In this document: positions 34,621 to 43,452 of the stretch, piece after piece | How positions within the stretch are numbered: position 1 is the stretch's first letter | Layout of the letters: every line of letters begins with the position of its first letter | NCBI RefSeq assembly: GCF_015865035.1 | Contig: NZ_JADZGI010000002.1 | Span: 186,001 to 250,000 of the forward strand | Length of the DNA: 64,000 bases | From: Novosphingobium aureum | Lineage (GTDB): Bacteria > Pseudomonadota > Alphaproteobacteria > Sphingomonadales > Sphingomonadaceae | Direction: 5' to 3' | Notes under the pieces: generated by a model | What the model was told of the DNA's origin: nothing | The model's database searches: none | Seen by the model: only the letters and a program-made list of their open reading frames with translations | Made by a program: the position numbers and the translations under genes

Positions 34621-34657
34621 AAAAAAGACGCCCGGCCGATCCTCCCGGCCGGGCGTC
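34621..34657 (-). terminator. Intrinsic terminator for the TorF-like porin gene
   Basis: An 11-bp stem (34627-34637 with 34647-34657) is followed on the minus strand by six T (34626-34621). It lies 30 bases beyond the porin stop. It may also slow transcription from 34200-34577. Confidence 0.8.
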
Positions 34658-34686
34658 TTCATGTTCGTTCAGGCCTTGGCGCTAAG

Positions 34687-35526
34687 TCAGAAACCGCCCG
34701 AGATCGAAAACAGGATCGTGCTCCCCGCGATCGCCGAACCATCCTTCGATGACGAGAAGTTCGGCATGAGGTAGGCCGCTTCCGACTTGCTGATATCGGT
34801 ATCGACGTAAGCGACACCCAGCGTCACCGGACCAAGCGCGTAGTCCGCGCCAAGCTTCCAGTCGACGTATTCACCGGTCGGCGCCGGGCTGGTGCCCCAG
34901 GGGCCGAGGCCCGGATTACCGTTCGAATAGCCGATGTGCGCGCTCAGCGTCAGGCCCGTGTCGGGAACGCCGAAGCTGGCATCGGTCCACATGTAGAAGT
35001 TGTCGCCCTTGTCGCCCGGATTGTCGTAGTCGGCCGAGGCGGCGCTGTTGTACCAGGTGCCGAGCGCTTCCTGCTTGGGCGCATAGGCGACGCCGGTCTG
35101 GATGCTGGCAGGGCCGATGTCGCCCGAGAGCTTGATGTAGGGCTCTGCGAAGTCGGTGTTGTCGAGGCCGCCCGGGAACATGTACCAGGTCACGCCGACG
35201 TCGACGGTGACGCCGTCGGTTACTTCCATGGCGTAGCCACCATAGATGTCGAGTTCCATGTTGGCACCGCCGAAGGTACCCCAGCCCGACAGGTTCGAGC
35301 CCCAGGTGCCGACATAGAGCCCGCTCTCGTGGGTGACGTCGAAACCGCCCTGGATCGCCATTTCCTCGTCAGTCATCGACACGCCACGGAAGCGGTAGTC
35401 AGTGACGAGCGCGACATTGCCGGAAACGGTAATGGGACCCGGCGCATCCTGCGCCATGGCCGGATTGGCAGCTGCAAGGCAAACAGCCGCGAAGCAGGCG
35501 GCGCCTGCAAGCATACGAATCTTCAT
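34687..35526 (-). CDS. TorF-family putative porin (Gcw_chp)
   Basis: The 279-residue protein has a signal peptide (cleavage near AMAQDA, residue 26) and then alternating beta-strand sequence ending GGF, typical of an outer-membrane barrel. ALVTDYRFRGVSMTDEEMAI is the hallmark start of the TorF/Gcw_chp family. Members may carry small molecules across the outer membrane, but no substrate is known. ATG 35526 is preferred to 35544 because it directly starts the signal peptide. The 270 bases upstream contain the SulP terminator on the same strand and probably the promoter. Confidence 0.85.
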   Translation of the reverse strand: MKIRMLAGAACFAAVCLAAANPAMAQDAPGPITVSGNVALVTDYRFRGVSMTDEEMAIQGGFDVTHESGLYVGTWGSNLSGWGTFGGANMELDIYGGYAMEVTDGVTVDVGVTWYMFPGGLDNTDFAEPYIKLSGDIGPASIQTGVAYAPKQEALGTWYNSAASADYDNPGDKGDNFYMWTDASFGVPDTGLTLSAHIGYSNGNPGLGPWGTSPAPTGEYVDWKLGADYALGPVTLGVAYVDTDISKSEAAYLMPNFSSSKDGSAIAGSTILFSISGGF

Positions 35527-35714
35527 TTCTGGAACGTCCCTCATATTATGTGGTTTTATACGTTCCTTCCCGCGTCCGAATTGCCGGGCCCTACTTCGTG
35601 GCGAGCCCGTTTCAATCCGGCCCGCCCTATTTACACGAAATTTCCTTACACGCCACTTGTAAACAGTTCACGAGTGTTGCGCCGTTACATCACTCGCACC
35701 AATCCATAGTCACG

Positions 35715-35749
35715 AAAAAGGGCGGATTCGCTGATGCGAACCCGCCCTT
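35715..35749 (-). terminator. Intrinsic terminator after the carbonic anhydrase-SulP operon
   Basis: A stem of eight base pairs (35718-35725 with 35742-35749), extended inside by TTCG and CGAA, is followed on the minus strand by five T. It lies about 50 bases beyond the SulP stop. Confidence 0.75.
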
Positions 35750-35797
35750 CGGTTTTAGCCGTGGCAAAAAAAAGTCAGGCCTTGCCCATCCCGTGAC

Positions 35798-37336
35798 TTA
35801 ATGTGTCGCCAAGGGACGGAGAATCGCATCGGAACCGGTCACCCGATCCGAATGCCCGCCCTGTCGGCGACGTGCGATCCACTCGCTCAGCGTCTCGGCA
35901 GTGGTGTGATCCATCGCCTTGACGCTATCGAGATCGAGGTGGACCGGTTCGCCATGCGGCTGGCGCTCGAGCACCGCGTTGAGCTTGGTCAGCCCGACGA
36001 AGGTTGCAGCCCCGTGCAGCGCGACGCGGCGGCCCTGCTCCTCATCGTGCTCGTGCACCTTGAGACGGATGTCCTTGAGGTGCGGCAGCAGTTCGACCAA
36101 CGAGAGCGCGAGGCCGACCAGCACGCCGGTCAGCAGGTCGGTCGAGACCACCAGCACGAAGGTCACCGCCCAGATCGCCGCCGGCAGGTAGCCGTGGTTC
36201 TTGAACAGGTGCGTGACGTGCTTGAGGCTGACCAGACGCCAGCCGGTGACGACCAGCACGCCGCCCAGCGCCGCCATCGGCACCTCGCGCAGCAGCCAGG
36301 GCAGCAGCGCGATGAAGGCGAGGATCCAGCACCCGTGCAGGATCGCCGAGAGGCGGGTCTTGGCACCGGCCTGGACGTTGGCCGAAGAGCGCACGATGAC
36401 GCCGGTCATCGGCAGCGCGCCGACCAGACCGCACAGCATGTTGCCAATGCCCTGCGCGCTCAGTTCCTTGTCGTACTTGGTACGCACGCCATCATGCATG
36501 CGATCGACCGCCGCCGCCGAAAGCAGGGTCTCGGCGCTGGCGATGAAAGCGATCGCGAGTGCCGCGACGAGCAGGCCCGGCTGGGCGAGCGGAGCGAACC
36601 ATTCCGCGCTGAGCGGGATGGCGAAAGCCGCTGCAATCGAGGCAGGCACTTCGATGCGCGCGACCTCGAGCGAGAAGCCCCACGCCATCGCGGTGGCAGC
36701 CACCACGCCAAGCAGCGCGCCGGGAACCAGCGCCATCGACTTGGGACGCAGCTTTTCCCAGCCGAGCATGACCGCGATGGTCAGCACGCCCAGGCCAAGC
36801 GCGATCTCGGTCGCGGCAGCCGAGGAGAAGTCCAGTCCCAGAACGCGTGCGGGCATGGCCGCGATGTTCTCGAGCCCGCTCGACATCGGCTTGGCATCGA
36901 ACAGGATGTGGAACTGGCCGATCACGATCAGCGCGCCGATGCCAGCGAGCATGCCGTGGACCACCGCCGGGCTGATGGCCCGGAACAGGCCGCCAAGCTT
37001 GAGCCAGCCGGCAACCAGCTGGAGCACGCCGGCAACCAGCAGCACCGGCCCCAGTGCCTCGATGCCGTTCTCGCGCACGAACTCGAAGACGATGACCGCG
37101 AGACCGGCCGCAGGACCCGAGACCTGCAGCGGGGAACCAGCGAAGAGGCCGACGATGATGCCACCGATGATACCGGTGACGAGGCCCTTTTCAGGCGGGA
37201 CGCCAGAAGCGATGGCGATACCCATGCACAAGGGCATCGCCACCAGGAAGACCACGATCGAGGCGGTGAAGTCCCGCCCGAAATGCGCGAAAGGCCCGCT
37301 GCGCGCGCCCTCCACTGCCTGAGTGGAAGTGCTCAT
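35798..37336 (-). CDS. SulP-family anion transporter with STAS domain
   Basis: The 512-residue protein has about 11-12 helices and a C-terminal STAS domain (about 430-500, with VHLDLDSVKAMDHTTAETL). FVAMPLCMGIAIASGVPPEKGL and SPLQVSGPAAG are SulP signatures. The family moves sulfate or bicarbonate; coupling to a carbonic anhydrase by a four-base overlap suggests bicarbonate uptake. GGAGG lies seven bases before the ATG. A plus-strand open frame covers the same region but is only the antisense. Confidence 0.9.
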   Translation of the reverse strand: MSTSTQAVEGARSGPFAHFGRDFTASIVVFLVAMPLCMGIAIASGVPPEKGLVTGIIGGIIVGLFAGSPLQVSGPAAGLAVIVFEFVRENGIEALGPVLLVAGVLQLVAGWLKLGGLFRAISPAVVHGMLAGIGALIVIGQFHILFDAKPMSSGLENIAAMPARVLGLDFSSAAATEIALGLGVLTIAVMLGWEKLRPKSMALVPGALLGVVAATAMAWGFSLEVARIEVPASIAAAFAIPLSAEWFAPLAQPGLLVAALAIAFIASAETLLSAAAVDRMHDGVRTKYDKELSAQGIGNMLCGLVGALPMTGVIVRSSANVQAGAKTRLSAILHGCWILAFIALLPWLLREVPMAALGGVLVVTGWRLVSLKHVTHLFKNHGYLPAAIWAVTFVLVVSTDLLTGVLVGLALSLVELLPHLKDIRLKVHEHDEEQGRRVALHGAATFVGLTKLNAVLERQPHGEPVHLDLDSVKAMDHTTAETLSEWIARRRQGGHSDRVTGSDAILRPLATH

Positions 37337-38022
37337 TCTGCTGCCTCCGTGAAGACGCTGGCGATCCGGCTCTTGGCCGCGAGCGCGACCGGCAGGGGCC
37401 GGTCCTCGCGCAGAGGCACGAACTCGCCGGTTTCGCCGTCGAGGCCAAGGACCTGACCGGCATGAATGTCGACGAACCAGCCATGAAGCGTGACCGCTCC
37501 GCGCGCGATACCCGCTGCGACCGAAGGGTGCGTGCGCAGGTGGCCGATCTGGGCGATGACGTTCTCGAGCGTGATCGCGCGCACGCGGTCTTCACCCTCG
37601 AGTTCACCGTGGCAGGTGCTCACGATATGCTCCGCGGCTGCACCGTGGCGCAGCCAGGCAGCAACGTTCGGCATGGCCTCGAGCCCGGTGGGATCGGCCA
37701 GTGCCTTCATCGCGCCGCAGCCCGAGTGACCGCACACGATGATATCGGTCACACCGAGCGCAGCGACGGCATATTCTACCGTCGCCGTCACGCCACCGTT
37801 CTGCGTGGCATATGTCGGCACGATGTTGCCGGCGTTGCGGCACACGAACAGGTCGCCGGGCTTCGCCTGCATGATCTGCTCGGGCACGATGCGCGAATCG
37901 GCGCAAGAGACGATCAGCGCCTTGGGCGACTGGCCATGGGTGGCGAGCTTTCCGAACAGCTCGCTACTGGCGGGATAAATCGTTTTTTCGAAGTGGAACA
38001 CACGGCCAATAAGCTCGTTCAC
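37333..38022 (-). CDS. Beta-class carbonic anhydrase
   Basis: The 229-residue zinc enzyme interconverts CO2 and bicarbonate. Ligands are C40, H99 and C102 with the D42/R44 pair in CADSR and GHSGCG. The start is GTG at 38022 with AAGGTG seven bases upstream. It comes first in the operon and overlaps the SulP start by four bases (ATGA), so the two products are probably made together. The 206 bases upstream to 38228 contain no gene I can support and probably hold the promoter. Confidence 0.93.
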   Translation of the reverse strand: MNELIGRVFHFEKTIYPASSELFGKLATHGQSPKALIVSCADSRIVPEQIMQAKPGDLFVCRNAGNIVPTYATQNGGVTATVEYAVAALGVTDIIVCGHSGCGAMKALADPTGLEAMPNVAAWLRHGAAAEHIVSTCHGELEGEDRVRAITLENVIAQIGHLRTHPSVAAGIARGAVTLHGWFVDIHAGQVLGLDGETGEFVPLREDRPLPVALAAKSRIASVFTEAAE

Positions 38023-38228
38023 GTTTCGTCACCTTGTTCGCTTTTGACGTTTCTCTCCCAGACACACGTCCGGCGGGATTGTCGTCAGAAACTAGGGACA
38101 ATGGTTGTCGCCCGACGTGCTGGTTTGTGACGAAGTTTTGCTGCAGCGCACGATCGGGCGAAGCGCGAACACGCTTCGCCGACGAATATTTCGACAGCAG
38201 GGATTTCCGGGAGGAGCTAGCCAGCGAC

Positions 38229-39572
38229 CTAGCCGCGGCCGCGTATGCCCTTGGCAAGCGGCAGGCAAACGGTGGCGCACAACCCGCCTTCAGCCCGGTT
38301 CTCGAGGTGCAACGTGCCGCTTTCCATTGCCACCGACTTGGCAACAATCGGCAGCCCCAGTCCCATTCCCGCAGTATCGCGCGAGCGCGCTGCATCCAGC
38401 CTGACGAACGGCTGCAAGGCGTCCTCGAGCCGCTCCTCGGGAATTCCGGGGCCGTCATCGGCAACCGCGATATGCACGTCCTCGGCAGTCTTCGTGACCC
38501 GCACCTGCACGTTGCCGCCGTAATGCAGCGCGTTCTGGATCAGGTTCGAGAGCGCGCGCCGAATCTGGATCGGCCGCGCGCGCACCACCGCGCTCGACGC
38601 TCCCTCGTAGACCGCACTTGCGCCATGGTCGGCAGCATCGTCGACAAGCGTCTGCGCCATGACCGCGACGTCGATCAGCTCGGCGGGAATCGCCTCGCCG
38701 CCGGTCTCGACATAGGCCTGGATCGATTCGATCAGCATGCGCATCTCGTCGATATCGCGCGAAAGGCCCGGGCGCAGGTCCTCGTCGGGCAATTCGTTGT
38801 CGAGCCGCAGACGCATCCGCGCGAGCGGGGTCTTGAGGTCGTGGCCGATCGCCAGCATCGTCTGTGTGCGATCGAGCAGCGAGCGGTGAATGCGCTCCTG
38901 CATATCGTTCATCGCCCGGATCAGCTGGCGCATTTCGTCGGGACCGCTTTCGGGGACCGGGCGGGGCGGCCCCGAACCGAACTGGCGAGTCGCGCCGATG
39001 ACGGCGCGCAAGGGGCCGAGCACGGCGCGCAGCAGGATCCAGGCCAGCGCGAAAAGCAGCAGCGTTGGCAGAACCATGCTGACCAGCCGCCCTGCGGTAA
39101 GCGTCCAGGCAGCGTTGGCATGGGTATGGAAACGCAGCACGCTGCGGTCTCCGAGCTGCATCGAGCCGCCGATATTGCCGCGCCCTGGCAGCTCCTCGAG
39201 GTGCAGTTCAAGGTCGGCGCGCGCCAGCGCGGGCTCGATCTCGACCACCTGCGCGCGCAGGTTGGCAAGCCCCAGCGCTCCGCGATAGCGCGTCGAGGCC
39301 GGGATCCATTCGAGCGCGAAACGCCCGGTGCTGAGCGCAGCGGCGACCTGCGGACGACTTTCCAGCGGCACGCGTTCGAGCGAACGTGAGGCAAGCAGCA
39401 GGTTTTCGGCGATGCGCTCGGCATCGTCGCGCCGCAGCTCGAACGAGTCGGTGCTCTGGAACAGCAGCGTGTTGGCGGCAAAGTCGACCACCACCACGAA
39501 CAGCAGCACGGCCAGCAGGCGCTCGGTCAGGCCGAGGCGGCGTCGAACCAGCCGGAGAAGCCCCTGCAGCAT
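38229..39572 (-). CDS. Sensor histidine kinase, EnvZ-like
   Basis: The 447-residue kinase has TM helices at about 19-38 and 165-184 around a periplasmic domain, a HAMP-like region, and the H-box GHDLKTPLARM with the phosphorylated H244. The N box (NLIQNALHYG) and the ATP-lid glycines (DDGPGIP; GMGLGLPIV) are intact. The gene overlaps the response-regulator stop (ATGA). Signal is unknown; EnvZ-type kinases often sense osmotic or envelope stress. Confidence 0.9.
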   Translation of the reverse strand: MLQGLLRLVRRRLGLTERLLAVLLFVVVVDFAANTLLFQSTDSFELRRDDAERIAENLLLASRSLERVPLESRPQVAAALSTGRFALEWIPASTRYRGALGLANLRAQVVEIEPALARADLELHLEELPGRGNIGGSMQLGDRSVLRFHTHANAAWTLTAGRLVSMVLPTLLLFALAWILLRAVLGPLRAVIGATRQFGSGPPRPVPESGPDEMRQLIRAMNDMQERIHRSLLDRTQTMLAIGHDLKTPLARMRLRLDNELPDEDLRPGLSRDIDEMRMLIESIQAYVETGGEAIPAELIDVAVMAQTLVDDAADHGASAVYEGASSAVVRARPIQIRRALSNLIQNALHYGGNVQVRVTKTAEDVHIAVADDGPGIPEERLEDALQPFVRLDAARSRDTAGMGLGLPIVAKSVAMESGTLHLENRAEGGLCATVCLPLAKGIRGRG

Positions 39573-40339
39573 CAGGAGCGGGTAACGTCGGCCCTGAACA
39601 TGTAGCCGACGCCGCGCACGGTGACGATGGGCGAGTCGCCGCCCTCGGCCTGCAACTTGCGGCGCAGACGCGAGACGAGCACGTCGATGCTGCGATCAGA
39701 GCTGTCCCCGATCCGCGAGCGCGACAGCTCCATCAGCCGCTCGCGCCCAAGCACGCGCTGGGGATAGCCGACGAAGGTGGACAACAGATCGAACTCTGCC
39801 CCGGTGAGATCGACAATCACCCCGTCGGGCGAGCGCAGTTCACGCCGCGCCAGCGACAAGTGCCAGCCATCGAAGGTGATCGAATCCTGGCTGCGCATTT
39901 CCGCCCCGCCCTCGGCGACGGCCTCCTGCCCGGCACCGCGACGCAGCACCGCGCTCACCCGCGCGGCCAGTTCGCGGGTACTGAAGGGCTTGGCAAGGTA
40001 ATCGTCGGCGCCCAGCTCGAGGCCAAGCACGCGATCTTCCTCGCTGCCGCGCGCGCTGATGAAGATGATCGGAATGTCGCTTTCGCGGCGCAGCTTGCGG
40101 AACAGGTCGAAGCCGCTGGTTCCGGGCAGCATGATGTCGAGTACCACGAGGTTGACCGGAGACTCATTGAGCGTGACCCACATCTCGGCCCCGGTCGCCG
40201 CAGTCAGCACCGTGAAGCCGCTCTGGCGCAAGGCACGCGCGGTCAAGGTACGCAGGGCACCGTCATCCTCGACCAGCAGGATTGTGGCTGGAGCCGACAT
40301 CGAACTACTTGATAACCCCGGCCTTGCGGATTCACTCAT
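39572..40339 (-). CDS. OmpR-family response regulator
   Basis: The 255-residue regulator has a receiver domain with phosphoacceptor D68 (VVLDIMLPG), acidic E24/D25/D26 and the KPF lysine, then a winged-helix DNA-binding domain (about 155-250, ending RGVGYMF). ATG 40339 has AGAGAAG eight bases upstream; ATG 40300 would remove 13 residues and lacks a ribosome site. It is first in a two-gene operon with the kinase. The 382 bases upstream, to 40721, hold no gene I can support; it must contain the operon promoter. Confidence 0.9.
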   Translation of the reverse strand: MSESARPGLSSSSMSAPATILLVEDDGALRTLTARALRQSGFTVLTAATGAEMWVTLNESPVNLVVLDIMLPGTSGFDLFRKLRRESDIPIIFISARGSEEDRVLGLELGADDYLAKPFSTRELAARVSAVLRRGAGQEAVAEGGAEMRSQDSITFDGWHLSLARRELRSPDGVIVDLTGAEFDLLSTFVGYPQRVLGRERLMELSRSRIGDSSDRSIDVLVSRLRRKLQAEGGDSPIVTVRGVGYMFRADVTRS

Positions 40340-40721
40340 CTGGGCAACTTCTCTGGGCGCAATATAGGAGCGCCGACGCGGTAGCGCAAACCGCATCGGC
40401 GCCGCGGTCGAACCCGGGGGACAGGTTGCGACCGACAAGCGGAACGCGCCCTGCAGGCGACCAGCTCCGCTCCCCTCTTTGCTTGTGCGCGAGCCCCGTG
40501 ACAAGCCCCGGGCTCTCCACAGGAATTCGCAACTGCGGCCTCGCAGCGGGCCGCTTGAACGACGAGTACGCCCGCGAGAGCAGGCGTTATCCTGCACAGC
40601 CTGCCCTCGGGTGATGTCCCATGCACGTCTGAACCGTGACGAAGTCTTGCCAGCCCCATGTTCGGCCCGGCTCTGCGAAGGTGGCCCGGGTCGCCGGCCC
40701 ATAACGGACCTGCGGCCGCGT

Positions 40722-42539
40722 TCAGACCTGGGCGCGCGAAGCCTTGCGCTCTGCAAGGTCAATGAAGCCGTCGACCTTACCCGCCAGCGGTACGCAGCCA
40801 GGTGCGACCATGACCCGGTCCCGCCCACCGTCCTTCGCGGCGTAGAGTGCCTCGTCGGCCAGACGATAGGCATCGCGGAATTCCATCTGCGGCTCGATTT
40901 GTGCCACTCCGATCGAGACGGTGACCGCGCGTTCGCCAATGATTGCGGCGTGGTCGCAAGCCCCCAGTTCGCGGCGCACGCTATCGGCGAAGCGCGTCAG
41001 CGCAAAGCCCTCGAGCCCGCTGATCACAAGCGCGAATTCCTCGCCGCCCAGCCGCGCGACCTTGCACATCTGCCCTTCCCACAAGGACAGTCGCCGGGCG
41101 AGGCCGACCAGAACCTCGTCACCGGCCTCGTGACCGTAGCTGTCGTTGATCGACTTGAACTTGTCGATGTCCACGACCAGCAGGCCGAGCGGTCCGCCCT
41201 CGCGCCGGACCTGCACGAGCATCGGCTCGAAGGCGTCGATCAGTCCGCGCCGGTTGCGCAGGCCGGTAAGCGGATCGCGCCGTGCCAGCTCGCGCGCCTG
41301 TGCCGCGGACTTGCGGGCGATATCGCGCTCGGTGCGAAGACGGCCATGGGCCTGCGAGGAGACTATCGAGAGCCACAGCGTCTGCCAGGTCGCCGCGCAA
41401 AGCACCACGATCTGCGAACCGCCGCCCCAGAACATGGTCTTGATGTCGACGAACTGGACCAGCGCCAGGACCAGCATCGGCAAGGCCCAGGCCCCGGTGT
41501 AGACGCGCGCCTCCGGGCTACCGCGCCGCCAGGCCTGGTGCAGGCAAAGCGCCACGACCACGATGTCGGCCAGAACCAGCAGTCCCAATACATCGGACAG
41601 GGCCATGAGCGGACCGCTGCGCACGATCGAAAGCGGGATACCGAGCAACCCGACGCAGATGCCCAGGGCGATGGCAGCAAGGCGCAGGACCCGGGCAAGG
41701 TATTCTTCCTCAATCGCGGTAACCGCACTGAAGGTCGCAAAGGCAATCGCGAAGCACGCCAGCGCGGTGCACAGCTGCGCCGAAGCCGCGCCGGCGATCC
41801 CGGGGAAGGTGATCAGCGCAAGCTGCGACCATACAGCGCCCCACGCCAGCATGGTCACGGCCCAGCAGGCCTGCCAGACCGAAAATGCCTTGCGCGAGCT
41901 GAGCGAGAGCGAGAAATTGTACAGCGCGCTGACCGCCAGCAGGGTGAGCGCGGCACCGATCACCACCGCAAGGCCGGTAGATTGCGCGCCTAGCTGCGCC
42001 GCAGTCAGCAGACGCAGGCGCAGCAGTTCGGCTGCGGCCGGCTTGTCGAAGCGTATGAATATGTCCGTGACCGCTACTTCGCGCTGGGGCGCATCGAAGG
42101 CGATCTGCCCGCCCGCGCGCCAGTGCGACCCGAAATCGCCCGAACGCACCGACTGGCGCCGCATGTCGCCATCGGCGTAGCGAAACCAGACACTGACCGC
42201 ATCGTAGCGGGAGATGTGAACCATCAACGAAGGCGCCGCGGTCGGCCCCGGCGCACTGCCAAGCCACTCCAGCGGGTCGATCCGGTACCACAGGCTGCGT
42301 GACTGATAATCACGCGGTTCGCCGCTGCAGGTGAATTCGGGAATGCTGTTGTCGCCGCCTGCGGGAACCGGCGTCACTGCGTGACACGGCAGACGCACGT
42401 ATCCCCCGGCCGGCGCCTCCGCCTCGTCCTGCGCCCGGGCGTGGACCGGCAGTGCCACGGCAAGCGCGAACGCGAGCAGGCCGAGCACCTGGCCGACCAC
42501 CCGAAGAGTGCGGCGCCTTAGGCTGTCAAAGCATGTCAT
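40722..42539 (-). CDS. Membrane diguanylate cyclase with 7TM sensor domain
   Basis: The 605-residue protein has a signal sequence, a periplasmic sensor-like domain (about 40-180), seven helices (about 188-395) and a C-terminal GGDEF domain whose active site is GGEEF (498-502), so it should make cyclic di-GMP. The plan is that of 7TMR-DISM proteins, although the periplasmic part is only loosely alike. RRDPLTGLRNRRGL marks the start of the GGDEF domain. It is single and controls biofilm or motility traits by inference. Confidence 0.88.
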   Translation of the reverse strand: MTCFDSLRRRTLRVVGQVLGLLAFALAVALPVHARAQDEAEAPAGGYVRLPCHAVTPVPAGGDNSIPEFTCSGEPRDYQSRSLWYRIDPLEWLGSAPGPTAAPSLMVHISRYDAVSVWFRYADGDMRRQSVRSGDFGSHWRAGGQIAFDAPQREVAVTDIFIRFDKPAAAELLRLRLLTAAQLGAQSTGLAVVIGAALTLLAVSALYNFSLSLSSRKAFSVWQACWAVTMLAWGAVWSQLALITFPGIAGAASAQLCTALACFAIAFATFSAVTAIEEEYLARVLRLAAIALGICVGLLGIPLSIVRSGPLMALSDVLGLLVLADIVVVALCLHQAWRRGSPEARVYTGAWALPMLVLALVQFVDIKTMFWGGGSQIVVLCAATWQTLWLSIVSSQAHGRLRTERDIARKSAAQARELARRDPLTGLRNRRGLIDAFEPMLVQVRREGGPLGLLVVDIDKFKSINDSYGHEAGDEVLVGLARRLSLWEGQMCKVARLGGEEFALVISGLEGFALTRFADSVRRELGACDHAAIIGERAVTVSIGVAQIEPQMEFRDAYRLADEALYAAKDGGRDRVMVAPGCVPLAGKVDGFIDLAERKASRAQV

Positions 42540-42781
42540 CCTGCCGTCCCTCTTGCCCCGAACCTGCCTTCAACTTTGTTACCGTGGCGACGCTTTCGAC
42601 ATCACGTCCCCATAGAAGGTGAACCCGCCCGCGCTCGCTCCAACCCATGCAACCTCCATTCACCCGAACGGTCCGAATCGCAATTCAGTTCGAGTTCACC
42701 GCGTTTGCATCATGTTCGCCCGACCACGAGCCCACCGAAACCGCCGTCAATTTGGTTGGCCAAGGAAGGGAACGCGAAGGA

Positions 42782-43321
42782 ATGAAGAAACCGATCAAAA
42801 ACATAACCATGCGCCTTGGCCTCGGCCTGGCCCTGTGCTCGGCGACACTAGTAGCCGCCTCGCCGGCCAAGGCCCGTGATCATTATCACGATCGCGGCAA
42901 CGATGCTGCGATTGCGATCGGCGCAGGCGTACTCGGCCTCGCGCTGGGCGCTGCACTCGCCGACCGCGATGACCGCTATTATTACGACGAGCGTCGCTAC
43001 CGCGCGCGGCGCTACGTAACCGTGCGAGGGCGCCCGGGGTACTATTACTATTATGCAGGCGCACCGCGTCGCTATTACCGCGATCGCTACTACAGCCGTT
43101 ATTATGCCCCCTATCGGCGCAGCCACTGGCGCTCCGGGCGCGGCTGGCACGATGACCGCCGCTATCGCCGCTCCGACCGGGGCCACTATGCCAAGCGTCA
43201 CTACGGTAAACGTCGGGGCTGGCGGGATGATCGCCACTACGGTCGGCACGATCGTCGCTATGACCGCCGCCGCGATCGACATCATGATCGACGCCACGAC
43301 CGGCGACGCCATCGCCGCTGA
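42782..43321 (+). CDS. Exported glycine-zipper and RY/H-rich protein, paralogue of 34200-34577
   Basis: The 179-residue protein has a signal peptide (cleavage near KARD, residue 31), then DRGNDAAIAIGAGVLGLALG, almost the same as residues in 34200-34577, and a long tail of Y, R, H and D. The tail is longer than in the first copy and richer in histidine, which suggests metal binding. AAGGAAGGG lies upstream of ATG 42782. The two copies share the gene plan but not their neighbours. Function unknown. Confidence 0.75.
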   Translation: MKKPIKNITMRLGLGLALCSATLVAASPAKARDHYHDRGNDAAIAIGAGVLGLALGAALADRDDRYYYDERRYRARRYVTVRGRPGYYYYYAGAPRRYYRDRYYSRYYAPYRRSHWRSGRGWHDDRRYRRSDRGHYAKRHYGKRRGWRDDRHYGRHDRRYDRRRDRHHDRRHDRRRHRR

Positions 43322-43452
43322 TACTGCCGCTGATACTTCAGCAAATCACCGGCCAGTCCCGGCGGCTCGTGCCGCCGCCGGGGCACTCGGCGCCAAAGCT
43401 GCACGCGAGCCCCCTCGCCAAGCGGCGCCGGTGCGGCTATGGGGCACCGATC

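Noticed and set aside
35801..37456. Plus-strand open frame of 551 codons over the SulP gene
   Set aside because: The encoded sequence is H/R/D/Q-rich without domains, while the minus strand encodes an intact SulP transporter.
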